NCBI RefSeq assembly: GCF_001318295.1
Contig: NZ_CP012665.1
Location: 620,001-684,000, forward strand
From: Candidatus Xiphinematobacter sp. Idaho Grape
GTDB lineage: Bacteria > Verrucomicrobiota > Verrucomicrobiia > Chthoniobacterales > Xiphinematobacteraceae
Length of the DNA stretch: 64,000 nucleotides
Reading direction: 5' to 3'
Every line of letters begins with the position of its first letter. The stretch's first letter is position 1. Below, piece by piece: positions 46,445-54,717 of the stretch. Under the pieces are notes generated by a model. That model saw only the letters and a list, made by a program, of their open reading frames with translations. It ran no database searches and was not told the DNA's origin. The position numbers were made by a program, and so were the translations under genes.

Positions 46445-47776
46445 GTGAGCGTAGAAGTACTGTCTAGGCAAGCAGCCCTTTGGAGGGCGGCACGTATTCG
46501 GGATGCTTTTCCGGAAGGAAGATTCTTTCACGAAAAATCGTGGAGAGTCTCTCCAGATCCCTTTCCATTGTCACCTTCTCTTTTGGAAGAAATCCATCAA
46601 CTCGGAGATCGGCTCGCTCTTTTTATTAAAGCATGCAATTTGCTCTACCGCCTGAGTTGCGATGGAAGGAGTCCCCTATGGATTTCTGAACTACTGGATC
46701 GCGGAAAACCTCCAGGACTCGTTGCTTTCCAGAGAGAAAAAGTGTTCACCAACGATCTTCCTAGGGTATTGCGTCCGGACCTTGTCTTGACTAGAGAGGG
46801 AATTATTGCCACTGAGCTGGACAGCGTGCCTGGGGGTATTGGCCTAATGGCCTGTCTAAATGAGGTTTATGCGGATATAGGCATACCAATCTTAGGCGGC
46901 CGTGATGGGATGCTGAGGGCGTTTCGTAGCGTTTTTCCTGGGGGGGATATTTTGGTTTCGGAAGAATCAGGAGCTTATCGCCCAGAAATGCAGTGGTTGG
47001 CACAGCGGCTTAATAAGGATACGCTAGATGGAAAAAAGTTCCGGGTTTTTGATGCTGTCCCGAGGGGGGATTGGCAATCCAATGTATATCGCTTCTTTGA
47101 AAATTTTGACCTGAAGAATATCTCTGCTGCTGAGACTTTAAAAGCAAAGCTTCTCTCTAAAAAAATTTCTGTTACCCCACCATTGAAACCTGCCTTGGAG
47201 GAAAAGATCTGGTTTGCCTTGTTTTGGATGCAACCCTTGGAGCATTTCTGGCTACGAACATTAGGTAAGCGTACCTTTGTGGCTCTGAAAAAAGTCATCC
47301 CCTATAGTTGGATTGTTGATCCTACACCCTTACCGCCGCATGCAGTCCTCCCATACTTGGAGATCCAAGACTGGACTCGTCTAGCACAATTTAGTCAAAA
47401 ACAACGTGAACTTGTTTTAAAGGTCAGCGGGTTCTCTGAACTCGCCTGGGGGTCACGCGGGGTTATTGTAGCTCAGGATATACCGCAAGAACGATGGTCC
47501 AAAGCCATTCAGAGGGCACTTATTGAGTTCGAGACTAATCCATGGATACTCCAAAGGTTTTATAAAGGGCGAATAGTGGAACACTCCTATGTAGAGGCGG
47601 ACAATTCTATACATTTACTGCAAGGCCGGGTTCGTCTTTGTCCATACTACTTTACTACCTATGTACGTGTACCCCAGACAGTGCTTGGAGGAGTGCTTGC
47701 CACGATTGTTCCTGCTGACAAAAAACTCATTCATGGGATGCCTGAGGCCATTCTGGTTCCCAGCATCTCAGCCTAG
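46445..47776 (+). CDS. Conserved protein, possibly ATP-grasp-like
   Basis: A 443-residue protein with no family that I can name securely. Phrases such as RPDLVLTREGIIATELDSVPGGIG (about residues 108-133) and VLKVSGFSELAWGSRGVIVAQDIPQERW (near 330-357) are like those in uncharacterised Planctomycetes/Verrucomicrobia proteins and in pre-ATP-grasp/ATP-grasp enzymes, which ligate carboxylates to amines. Glu and Asp residues in these segments could be ligand sites. The start is GTG 46445, 4 bases after ruvA; the frame extends into ruvA, but the coding overlap is unlikely. Operon with ruvA and the upstream genes is likely. Function is unknown. Confidence 0.7.
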   Translation: MSVEVLSRQAALWRAARIRDAFPEGRFFHEKSWRVSPDPFPLSPSLLEEIHQLGDRLALFIKACNLLYRLSCDGRSPLWISELLDRGKPPGLVAFQREKVFTNDLPRVLRPDLVLTREGIIATELDSVPGGIGLMACLNEVYADIGIPILGGRDGMLRAFRSVFPGGDILVSEESGAYRPEMQWLAQRLNKDTLDGKKFRVFDAVPRGDWQSNVYRFFENFDLKNISAAETLKAKLLSKKISVTPPLKPALEEKIWFALFWMQPLEHFWLRTLGKRTFVALKKVIPYSWIVDPTPLPPHAVLPYLEIQDWTRLAQFSQKQRELVLKVSGFSELAWGSRGVIVAQDIPQERWSKAIQRALIEFETNPWILQRFYKGRIVEHSYVEADNSIHLLQGRVRLCPYYFTTYVRVPQTVLGGVLATIVPADKKLIHGMPEAILVPSISA

Positions 47777-47784
47777 TAATAAAG

Positions 47785-47812
47785 TTGACACTTGGCTTCT
47801 CTTAAGTAAAAG
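47785..47812 (+). promoter_or_regulatory. Possible sigma-70 promoter for tRNA-Ala
   Basis: TTGACA at 47785-47790 is a perfect -35 consensus, with a weak -10-like TAAAAG at 47807-47812 and a 16-base spacing. The tRNA gene starts at 47824. It is the only promoter-like pair that I could place with any confidence. Confidence 0.35.
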
Positions 47813-47823
47813 CAAGCCGGACT

Positions 47824-47896
47824 GGGGGTATAGCTCAGCTGGTAGAGCGTCTCGTTCGCAATGAGAAGGTCTGGGGTTCGAATCCCCATGCCTCCA
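47824..47896 (+). tRNA. tRNA-Ala (anticodon CGC)
   Basis: A standard cloverleaf: acceptor GGGGGTA/TGCCTCC, D arm GCTC/GAGC, anticodon stem TCTCG/TGAGA with loop TTCGCAA (anticodon CGC), T arm TGGGG-TTCGAAT-CCCCA, discriminator A at 47896. No CCA is encoded. It reads GCG alanine codons. Confidence 0.95.
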
Positions 47897-47989
47897 CTGA
47901 TAGACTTCTATTCATCTGCGGGGATATTTTCCTGCTCATCACCTTTTTAAGAAACTGTACTGGAAGTAAGGGAAAAACCGGACCAGCAT

Positions 47990-48028
47990 CCCCCCTTATT
48001 CTTTCCAACCTAGAAAGAATAAGGGGGG
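47990..48028. terminator. Perfect 16-pair hairpin
   Basis: CCCCCCTTATTCTTTC (47990-48005) and GAAAGAATAAGGGGGG (48013-48028) form a perfect 16-pair stem with a seven-base loop. It lies between tRNA-Ala (plus) and the end of the minus-strand gene at 48049, so it could stop transcription in both directions. No T run follows on either side. Confidence 0.6.
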
Positions 48029-48048
48029 AGAATGCTTGGCAGGTGCTG

Positions 48049-49680
48049 CTAATCATGGGTAACTTCTCTGGCAAATATATTAGTTGTGCCGGCTGGAGAT
48101 CTCTGGATATCTATGATGAGGAAAGGGCGGCGCTTCCCGCGAAGGAGGGAAGAGCCTAATTTTGGGGTGGCTAAGTGGGAAGGAAATTCGACAATGACGC
48201 GGACCTTTGCACAACGGTGATTTAGGAAGGAAAGTGGTCTCAAGCTTTGAGGGCGAAGTACGACTCGGTTGTGGAAAGAGGCAGTTACTCGAAAGCCACC
48301 TTTAAGGTAGACTCGTTCGTTCCAGAGTCTATGTTTTATGGGTGGTTGTAGCTCCGAAATATCCACTAGTCTCCCTAAAGGCATTTGACCTGCCCTATAG
48401 GTCTGCCAGCTTCCAGTAGAAAGATTGGTAAGTGGAGTAGTTACGGAAAAAGTTGGCAAAGAAGGGACATGAGAGGTAGAAGAAGAACTCAAGAAGAGAT
48501 CTTCTGGTTGAGCTGAAGAGACGGAGGATGTGATCCCCTTCGAGGGATGTGTGCATTCCACCACTGGAGTAGGAGGTATAGCATCCGATTGAATTGGTGT
48601 TGCTTGAGTCATTTTTGTTTCCTGCATAAAAATAGGGAGTACGGTTTGTGCCTTTTTAGGTTGGACGTTCCGGGGAAAAGTAGGTGAGTGGTGAGAATAA
48701 CTCTCTAGGGAAGCACCAGCAGTTTTCTCTGGTGGAGGTACCGGTCTTTCAATGCGTATGAGCTGGCCTTCTTTAGAAGATCCCGTTGTATTAGAGGTAA
48801 GAGTACGTGGAGGGGTGTCCTTTTTGTGAAAGGATTGAGATTTTGCTAGGGAAGTCTCCAGTTCAGATTGCCTGCGGTGGAGGCGATAGGTTCTACTGGC
48901 GGCTTCTATTTCTTCTTGGGAGAGAATTGGAAGACCTGCTCTAATATTGAGAAAAGCAGGGGGGGATAGAGAAAAGCTTCCGGGACCATGGTAGGAAGAG
49001 TAACTCCCGTAAAGGATCGGGAGAGTGGTAAAAAGCATACGTCCGTCCGTTGTGCGCTTTGCGTGGATTAATGCAGAAAGATCAAACCGCCTTTCTAGGC
49101 GGATGTTCAGCCCGGTGAGGAGGGTTCTCTGAAGAAGAGGTACTACCCGTTGTCTGGCAGTAAAGACACTCTCTAGTAGCACGCTCGGAGAGTCTATAGA
49201 TTGGGCGAGGACAACTACACCAGAAGAGAAAAGGTTACGAGCACTTAGATCAAATGAGTCAAGGATGGTATAAGTCCCAACAACGTAGGGAACTAGATCG
49301 CGTGTTTCCTTGTAATTGCGGATAAAGTTGCGCAGCAACCGAGCATTAGCGCTATCTAGCACTCTAGGGCCCATTGCCCCATATCGTCGGGAGAGAGCCT
49401 TCGGATCTAAAAACTCCCCTTTTGGTGCAGTTGTCAGCTCGAATTTTTGGATATTCTCCAATTTTCTTAGCTTTCTAAGAGCCTCGTAACTTAGGGGTTT
49501 TTCCGGATATCCGAAAATGTAGTAACTTCCTAACCAGCAGAACACGGCGAATAATGTGAGGAAGAGAATAAAAACGGTCCAGGAGAATAGCCCATTCTTA
49601 TCCCCTCTCCGCCGGCCGCTAATAGACAAATCGTCGCCTTCTTCAAGCCTCACGAGTTTTGCCATCCAAGTGCTCTTCAA
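48049..49680 (-). CDS. Membrane-anchored protein of unknown function
   Basis: A 543-residue protein with a charged N-terminus, one membrane helix at about residues 31-53 (LFSWTVFILFLTLFAVFCWLGSYYIFGY) and a long periplasmic or cytoplasmic part. The first soluble stretch (about 60-260) looks folded, with SYEALRKLRKLENIQKFELTTAP and MGPRVLDSANARLLRNFIRNYKETRDLVPYVVGTY. The middle (about 270-420) is rich in Ser, Thr and Pro, and looks disordered. I do not know the family; it resembles conserved hypotheticals of Verrucomicrobiota from memory. The upstream neighbour on the same strand is the IscA-type gene. Confidence 0.65.
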   Translation of the reverse strand: MKSTWMAKLVRLEEGDDLSISGRRRGDKNGLFSWTVFILFLTLFAVFCWLGSYYIFGYPEKPLSYEALRKLRKLENIQKFELTTAPKGEFLDPKALSRRYGAMGPRVLDSANARLLRNFIRNYKETRDLVPYVVGTYTILDSFDLSARNLFSSGVVVLAQSIDSPSVLLESVFTARQRVVPLLQRTLLTGLNIRLERRFDLSALIHAKRTTDGRMLFTTLPILYGSYSSYHGPGSFSLSPPAFLNIRAGLPILSQEEIEAASRTYRLHRRQSELETSLAKSQSFHKKDTPPRTLTSNTTGSSKEGQLIRIERPVPPPEKTAGASLESYSHHSPTFPRNVQPKKAQTVLPIFMQETKMTQATPIQSDAIPPTPVVECTHPSKGITSSVSSAQPEDLFLSSSSTSHVPSLPTFSVTTPLTNLSTGSWQTYRAGQMPLGRLVDISELQPPIKHRLWNERVYLKGGFRVTASFHNRVVLRPQSLRPLSFLNHRCAKVRVIVEFPSHLATPKLGSSLLRGKRRPFLIIDIQRSPAGTTNIFAREVTHD

Positions 49681-49783
49681 GTTTGTTAGAGGACAGGGTT
49701 AACATCTCCCCTGCCTTCAAGCGTGGGCTGCCGGAAATAGCAGTAGTGAGATCTCTCGGCCAAGTCGCAGATGAAGAGAAAAA

Positions 49784-50104
49784 CTATGAAGCTATCTCAG
49801 TTCCACACCCACAGCTGCGAGATGCCTGGGGATTTTGAATGTGGAAACCACTCCCGTTGAGGAAATCCTCGTAATTCAAAGTGCTCCCACTTAGATAAGG
49901 AACACCTTCCTGATCAACGAAAACACGACTCCCCTCGCATGTAAGGACCACATCTCCGTCCCCCTGGAAGCCCAGAGACATCACATACCCTAATCCTGTA
50001 CACCAGCCACGCTCCAAAGAAATGCACAACCCCCTCCCACCAGCAGCTAGGAGCTCAGCAAGATGCCGAGCCGCACTTTGGCTCATCTCCACCATGCGGC
50101 CCAA
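49784..50104 (-). CDS. IscA/ErpA-type iron-sulfur carrier
   Basis: A 106-residue A-type carrier, which passes Fe-S clusters to apo-proteins. The C-terminal SCGCG pair of cysteines is intact. The first cysteine lies in GWCTGLGY, where most members have GGCSG. The middle (VFVDQEGVPYLSGSTLNYEDF) and FHIQNPQA are family-like. The first Met may be residue 1, 4 or 7. No suf or isc gene is adjacent in this window. It is upstream of the anchored protein gene on the same strand. Confidence 0.85.
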   Translation of the reverse strand: MGRMVEMSQSAARHLAELLAAGGRGLCISLERGWCTGLGYVMSLGFQGDGDVVLTCEGSRVFVDQEGVPYLSGSTLNYEDFLNGSGFHIQNPQASRSCGCGTEIAS

Positions 50105-50753
50105 TCTAAGAACTATCGCACGCGGAAGTCAAATCATCTCATCATCTCATAATGGGTGACTTCGAAGTTTTAACAAGAGGAGCGTATCATGTCCAACTGT
50201 CTCCGATAATCGTCTTAAAAACCGCGGTTATAAAAGAGGCCTAGAAATTTTTGGCGCACACAGTTTGATAGCTACATAGCTGGGCGTGGCGCGTGTAAAG
50301 AAGTAGTCTCCTGTCTAATTAGGATTGAGAAGGATGTTCCTTCCTGCTAGGCAGGGCGGGCTAGAGCTTTTCCTAGAAAAGCGAACGGATGTTGGATTAG
50401 CAGTGTGAGGCACGTCTTTTGTGAAAATCAATTTTGGCCAAAAAACAGTGCAGTTTTTTCAAAAAAACCTATGGTCATGTCCCCTTAGAAAGGGGGCCAA
50501 GTCTGCTTGGCCCTTTCCTCAGCATTGCGCCACTATCCGAAAGCCCGGAAATCCAGGTTGTTTTTTGGACCTTTAGAGTAGAAGTACCTCACGAATTTTA
50601 TGTGGTAAGGTCCTGGAGATATCTTATCAGCTGGTTTTGAACTGTGAGTTTTCAAAGTTCTTGCGTCATGATAGCTCTTCTGAAGGAAGGTTAGCTTGAG
50701 GGACGGTAAGGGAAGTTCTCTTAAGGCAGGGGTATACTCTAGTAAACTTTCCA
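50105..50753. other. Gap upstream of glgE, with hairpin
   Basis: A 649-base divergent region. At 50493-50512, GGGCCAAG-TCTG-CTTGGCCC forms a perfect eight-pair hairpin followed by TTTCC, a possible terminator or regulatory hairpin. A short palindrome (GTTTTTTCAAAAAAAC) lies at about 50453-50468. Frames such as 50434-50640 plus have no motif. glgE starts at GTG 50754. Confidence 0.5.
50493..50512 (+). terminator. Hairpin upstream of glgE
   Basis: GGGCCAAG (50493-50500) pairs with CTTGGCCC (50505-50512) around a TCTG loop; flanking G-T and A-T pairs may extend it. It is followed by TTTCC. A terminator is possible, although the T run is short. Confidence 0.35.
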
Positions 50754-52724
50754 GTGGTAAACTATCCCGTGAAACAACCAGCCGCTATCGTTATTCAGCA
50801 CCTTACTCCAGAGCTGGATTGCGGAAAGTTTCCTCTAAAACGGGCAGTGGGAGGGGACCTTTGCATTGAGGCAGACATTTTTAAGGAAGGGTGTGGAGTT
50901 CTCAGGGCCGTCCTAAAGTGGCGATTTGTGGGCGAAAAAGTATGGAACGAGGGGATGATGTTTGCCCTGGAAAACAATCGATGGAGGGGGGCATTCCCCC
51001 TACTTAAGGTAGGAATGTGGGAGTATACTATCGAAGCATGGCAAGACGAGTTCCTTTCCTGGCAGCAGGAAATTTGTAAGAAATTCGATGGCGGCATGTA
51101 TGAGCTCCGTAGTGAGGCTTTAGAGGGATCTCAATTTATAGAAACAGCTGCTCAGAATGCAGGTGCGACCACCGATGCTTCAATCTTGGAAAAGTTTTCC
51201 GAAACGGCTCGGCAAGCCAACACCGAACAGTTACATTCCCTCTGCAAGGATCCTAAGTTGATCGCACTGATGATGTATTGGGGAGAGCGATCGCTTTCTG
51301 CAGTGTTATTACCCACTCGAAGGGTGCGTGTAGATCGTCAAAGAGCGGTTTTCGCAGCGTGGTATGAGTTTTTCCCACGTTCAGCGGAAGGAAAAGCAGA
51401 GTCAGGGTCGACATTGCGAAATTGTCTAAACAGAATCGACGATGCGAAGGAAATGGGGTTTGACGTTGTCTACTTCCCACCGGTTCATCCTATTGGAGAA
51501 ACTAACCGCAAGGGGAGAAATAATGCCCCAAGGTGTATGCCTGGAGATCCAGGAGTACCCTACGCAATCGGCAACTTCCGCCAAGGGGAAATGGGTGGTG
51601 GACATCGGGATATAGCACCTGAGTTGGGAACACTCAGGGATTTCGAATGGTTGGTTTCGGAAGTACATAAGCGGGGTATGGAAGTTGCATTGGACTTTGC
51701 CATCAATTGTTCTCCAGATCACCCTTATCTTCGCGACCATCCCGAGTGGTTTTTTTGGCGTCCAGATGGCTCCATTAAGTGTGCGGAAAATCCACCTAAA
51801 AGGTATGAGGACGTTTTTCCACTCAACTTTTACGCTAAGAATTGGAGGATTCTTTGGGAGGAACTATTTCAGGTGCTACTATTCTGGTGTGCCCGCGGGG
51901 TACTTATCTTTCGCGTAGACAATCCACATACAAAACCCATATTTTTTTGGGAGTGGATCATTTCCAAGGTTCAGGAGAAATATCCGCAGGCTATCTTTTT
52001 AAGTGAGGCTTTTACCCACCAAAAAATGATGCAATTGCTTGCAAAGGTAGGCTTTACCCAGAGCTATACTTATTTTACCTGGAGAAATACCAAGCGGGAG
52101 CTCATGGAGTATTTTACTGAACTTACTCAGTCAGAAATGAAGGAATTTTTTCGCCCAAACCTCTTTACCAATACTCCGGATATTTTGCCGTATTTTCTTC
52201 AGCGAGGAGGACGCGCTGGGTTTCAAATTCGTGCCATCTTGGCGGCCACACTGGCCACAGTTTATGGCATTTATAGTGGTTTTGAGCTGTGTGAGAATGC
52301 TGCGATTCCAGGTGGTGAGGAGTATCTGAATTCAGAAAAATATCAGTTTAAAGAGCGAGACTGGAATGCTCCTGAAAACATTAAGAATTACCTCACTGCA
52401 CTTAATAGGATTCGCCGAGAAAATAGGGCGCTGCGTTTTTATGAAAGTCTCCGATTTTATCCCGCGGACAACGACCAAATTCTGTTCTACAGCAAATCTA
52501 CTCCTTCCAAAAACAATGTCCTCCTTGTTGTGGTCAGTCTGGATCCACATAAGCCACAGTCTGCCTACGTCAATGTTCCTCTCGAGGAGTTTGGTTATGT
52601 GGAGCAGGACACTTATCAACTAGAGGATTTGCTCAGTGGAGAGAGATTTTCCTGGGCTAGGGATCAAAATTATGTGGCCCTGAACCCCTCATGCCCAGCG
52701 CATATATTGCGTTTACGGCGATGA
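50754..52724 (+). CDS. glgE: Maltosyltransferase GlgE
   Basis: Alpha-1,4-glucan:maltose-1-phosphate maltosyltransferase; extends glucans with maltose units from maltose-1-phosphate. The 656-residue length is standard. An N-terminal starch-binding-like domain is followed by a GH13 barrel: YFPPVHPIGETNRKGRNN, VALDFAINCSPDHPY, the nucleophile Asp in RVDNPHTKP (about residue 390) and the acid Glu in LSEAFT (about 417), then GFTQSYTYFTWRN and ATLATVYGIYSGFELCE, all typical. The start is GTG 50754. Donor supply is the TreS-maltokinase fusion (11528); TreY (1-1682) acts on the glucan made. glgB is not in the window. Confidence 0.96.
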   Translation: MVNYPVKQPAAIVIQHLTPELDCGKFPLKRAVGGDLCIEADIFKEGCGVLRAVLKWRFVGEKVWNEGMMFALENNRWRGAFPLLKVGMWEYTIEAWQDEFLSWQQEICKKFDGGMYELRSEALEGSQFIETAAQNAGATTDASILEKFSETARQANTEQLHSLCKDPKLIALMMYWGERSLSAVLLPTRRVRVDRQRAVFAAWYEFFPRSAEGKAESGSTLRNCLNRIDDAKEMGFDVVYFPPVHPIGETNRKGRNNAPRCMPGDPGVPYAIGNFRQGEMGGGHRDIAPELGTLRDFEWLVSEVHKRGMEVALDFAINCSPDHPYLRDHPEWFFWRPDGSIKCAENPPKRYEDVFPLNFYAKNWRILWEELFQVLLFWCARGVLIFRVDNPHTKPIFFWEWIISKVQEKYPQAIFLSEAFTHQKMMQLLAKVGFTQSYTYFTWRNTKRELMEYFTELTQSEMKEFFRPNLFTNTPDILPYFLQRGGRAGFQIRAILAATLATVYGIYSGFELCENAAIPGGEEYLNSEKYQFKERDWNAPENIKNYLTALNRIRRENRALRFYESLRFYPADNDQILFYSKSTPSKNNVLLVVVSLDPHKPQSAYVNVPLEEFGYVEQDTYQLEDLLSGERFSWARDQNYVALNPSCPAHILRLRR

Positions 52725-52803
52725 TCGACCTGGAAATGGGAGGTGTACTTAGCATTCACCCAATTTCATGTGCAACGAAATAGTCCCTTGACCCTAAAAT
52801 GTA

Positions 52804-54387
52804 TTAGGGTCCCATCTCCTCATTGGTTATAGCATTTAAAATCGTAAATCTCTCATGATGGAAGTTGGGGTCTGTGCGGAAGCTCAGTCGCACGGCGTAG
52901 TGGCGCTCAATATCTAGAAGCAGCTCTTCGTCCTCTGTACGTAAGCGACTCAGAAGATCGGGGTGCACGGTAATTCTAATTTCATGGACGCTGTTGACAT
53001 GCCTGCGCATGACGGAGTGGATGGCTCTTTGAAGTTCGACGCTCATCGTTGTTGGACTCTTGACAGTGCCATGCCCGTGACAGTAAGGACAACCAAGATA
53101 GTGAACACTTGCTAAACTTTCTTTGGCACGCTGACGAGTCATCTCCATGAGACCCAATGGAGAAATGGGAAGGACATTCGTGCGTGCCTTGTCCCGCCTG
53201 AGACGTTCACGGAGTCTTTGGTAGACGGCCTGTTGGTCTCTACGGTTCTTCATATCAATAAAGTCTGCGACGATGATACCCCCAATATTCCGAAGGCGAA
53301 GTTGGCGAGCAATTTCATCCGCAGCTTCAAGGTTAGTTTGAAGAATAGTTTTTCCTATGTCCTTTGTCCCTTTATTACGACCTGTATTGACGTCGACGGC
53401 AATCATAGCCTCTGTTTCGTCAATGACAATATAGCCACCGCATGGCAGCCACACTTTCTGTAGAAAAGCTGCCTCAATTTGCTTCTGGACGCCAAAACTT
53501 TCAAAGATAGGCTGTTGTCCACTATAGAGGTGGACCTTATTGCGAGCACGTCTAGAAATATGTCCAATTAGGGTTTGCATACGCTCACATGCTTGCCTGT
53601 CGTCTAAGTATACGGCATCCACGCTATCTGTAAGGAAGTCCCGTACCGTACGGTCGATAAGATCCGGTTCTGATGAGAGTACGGCAGGGGCAGTCTTTTC
53701 CTCCATTCCAGTTTGGATTTGCTGCCATTGCTCTAGCAAGAGGCTTAAGTCACGCACAAAGAACCGCTCACGTTGTTTTTGTCCAATTGTGCGGATAATG
53801 AGGCCTATCCCTTCAGGAAGACGAAGTTTTCTTAAAATGGTGCGTAGACGCTCGCGTTCTCTAGGGTCTTCAATTTTGCGTGAAATGCCACACTGGTCGT
53901 TAAATGGCATAAGGACCAAGTAGCGTCCTGGTAAACTGATGTCCGTCGTAATTCTAGGTCCCTTGTTGCTGATAGGCCCCTTCCTTACCTGGACCATAAT
54001 CTCTGAACCAACAGGGTAAATGGAGGGGACATCTTTGGCCGTGACCCTCTTACTTGCAGGGGGATTTTTTTCCTTTCCACCGCGGCTAATGGTTTCAACT
54101 CCACTGTCTAATGCTGCTGGGATAGCATCCCAGAACTGGAGGAAGGCATTTTTTCCAAAGCCAATATCGACAAACATAGCCTTAATTCCAGGCTCAATAT
54201 TACGTACCTTCCCTTTGAAGATAGCACCAACGACGTTGCGTTCTGTTTCCCTCTCTGTAGAGTACTCCTCTAGGAGACCGCCCTCCAAAAGTGCGACGCG
54301 CTTTTCAAGCTTTTCGCAGCTCACAACGAGGATGATATCAAGTTTCTTTTTACCAAAACCAAGGAGGCGTTTTACTGATTCAATCAT
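52804..54387 (-). CDS. rng: Ribonuclease G (E/G family)
   Basis: A 527-residue endoribonuclease that processes 16S rRNA 5' ends and cleaves mRNA. The N-terminal S1-like domain has GAIFKGKVRNIEPGIKAMFVDIGFGKNAFL, with a longer loop (about residues 90-120) than E. coli RNase G. Catalytic and metal residues are in GGYIVIDETEAMIAVDVNTGRN and the zinc-link motif CPYCHGHG near residue 437. PISPLGLMEMTRQR is conserved. Last gene of the mreBCD-mrdA cluster, a frequent neighbour of rng in bacteria. Confidence 0.94.
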   Translation of the reverse strand: MIESVKRLLGFGKKKLDIILVVSCEKLEKRVALLEGGLLEEYSTERETERNVVGAIFKGKVRNIEPGIKAMFVDIGFGKNAFLQFWDAIPAALDSGVETISRGGKEKNPPASKRVTAKDVPSIYPVGSEIMVQVRKGPISNKGPRITTDISLPGRYLVLMPFNDQCGISRKIEDPRERERLRTILRKLRLPEGIGLIIRTIGQKQRERFFVRDLSLLLEQWQQIQTGMEEKTAPAVLSSEPDLIDRTVRDFLTDSVDAVYLDDRQACERMQTLIGHISRRARNKVHLYSGQQPIFESFGVQKQIEAAFLQKVWLPCGGYIVIDETEAMIAVDVNTGRNKGTKDIGKTILQTNLEAADEIARQLRLRNIGGIIVADFIDMKNRRDQQAVYQRLRERLRRDKARTNVLPISPLGLMEMTRQRAKESLASVHYLGCPYCHGHGTVKSPTTMSVELQRAIHSVMRRHVNSVHEIRITVHPDLLSRLRTEDEELLLDIERHYAVRLSFRTDPNFHHERFTILNAITNEEMGP

Positions 54388-54717
54388 GGAAGATAAAGGA
54401 ACGGCAGGAGCTGCAGACTAATCCACGCTGCTGCATGTAAAAGAATAGAGAAGAGAGTGAGCTCTTTCTCTAAAAACTAGTGCATTACGCTAGGAAAAGT
54501 TGCACAATGGCTGCGAGGGATGAGGGGCCTTTCCCCCTTTTTGTTGAACTCTTTCTGGAAAATCATAGTAAAAGCACTGACTCCCCCTTACTCTTACACG
54601 TCTTCCCTTGGGGGATGGAAGGAGTGTTGTGTTTCGGTTCGATGAAGGTTAGAAAATTTCCTGATTCTTGCTTTAAGCGGAGGTTGTTTAAATGCAGATC
54701 CTTCTATATCTGCCCCT
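54388..54717. other. Gap between rng and mrdA
   Basis: A 330-base gap between two genes of the same strand. An 82-codon plus frame at 54480-54728 has no motif. I see nothing else. Confidence 0.5.
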
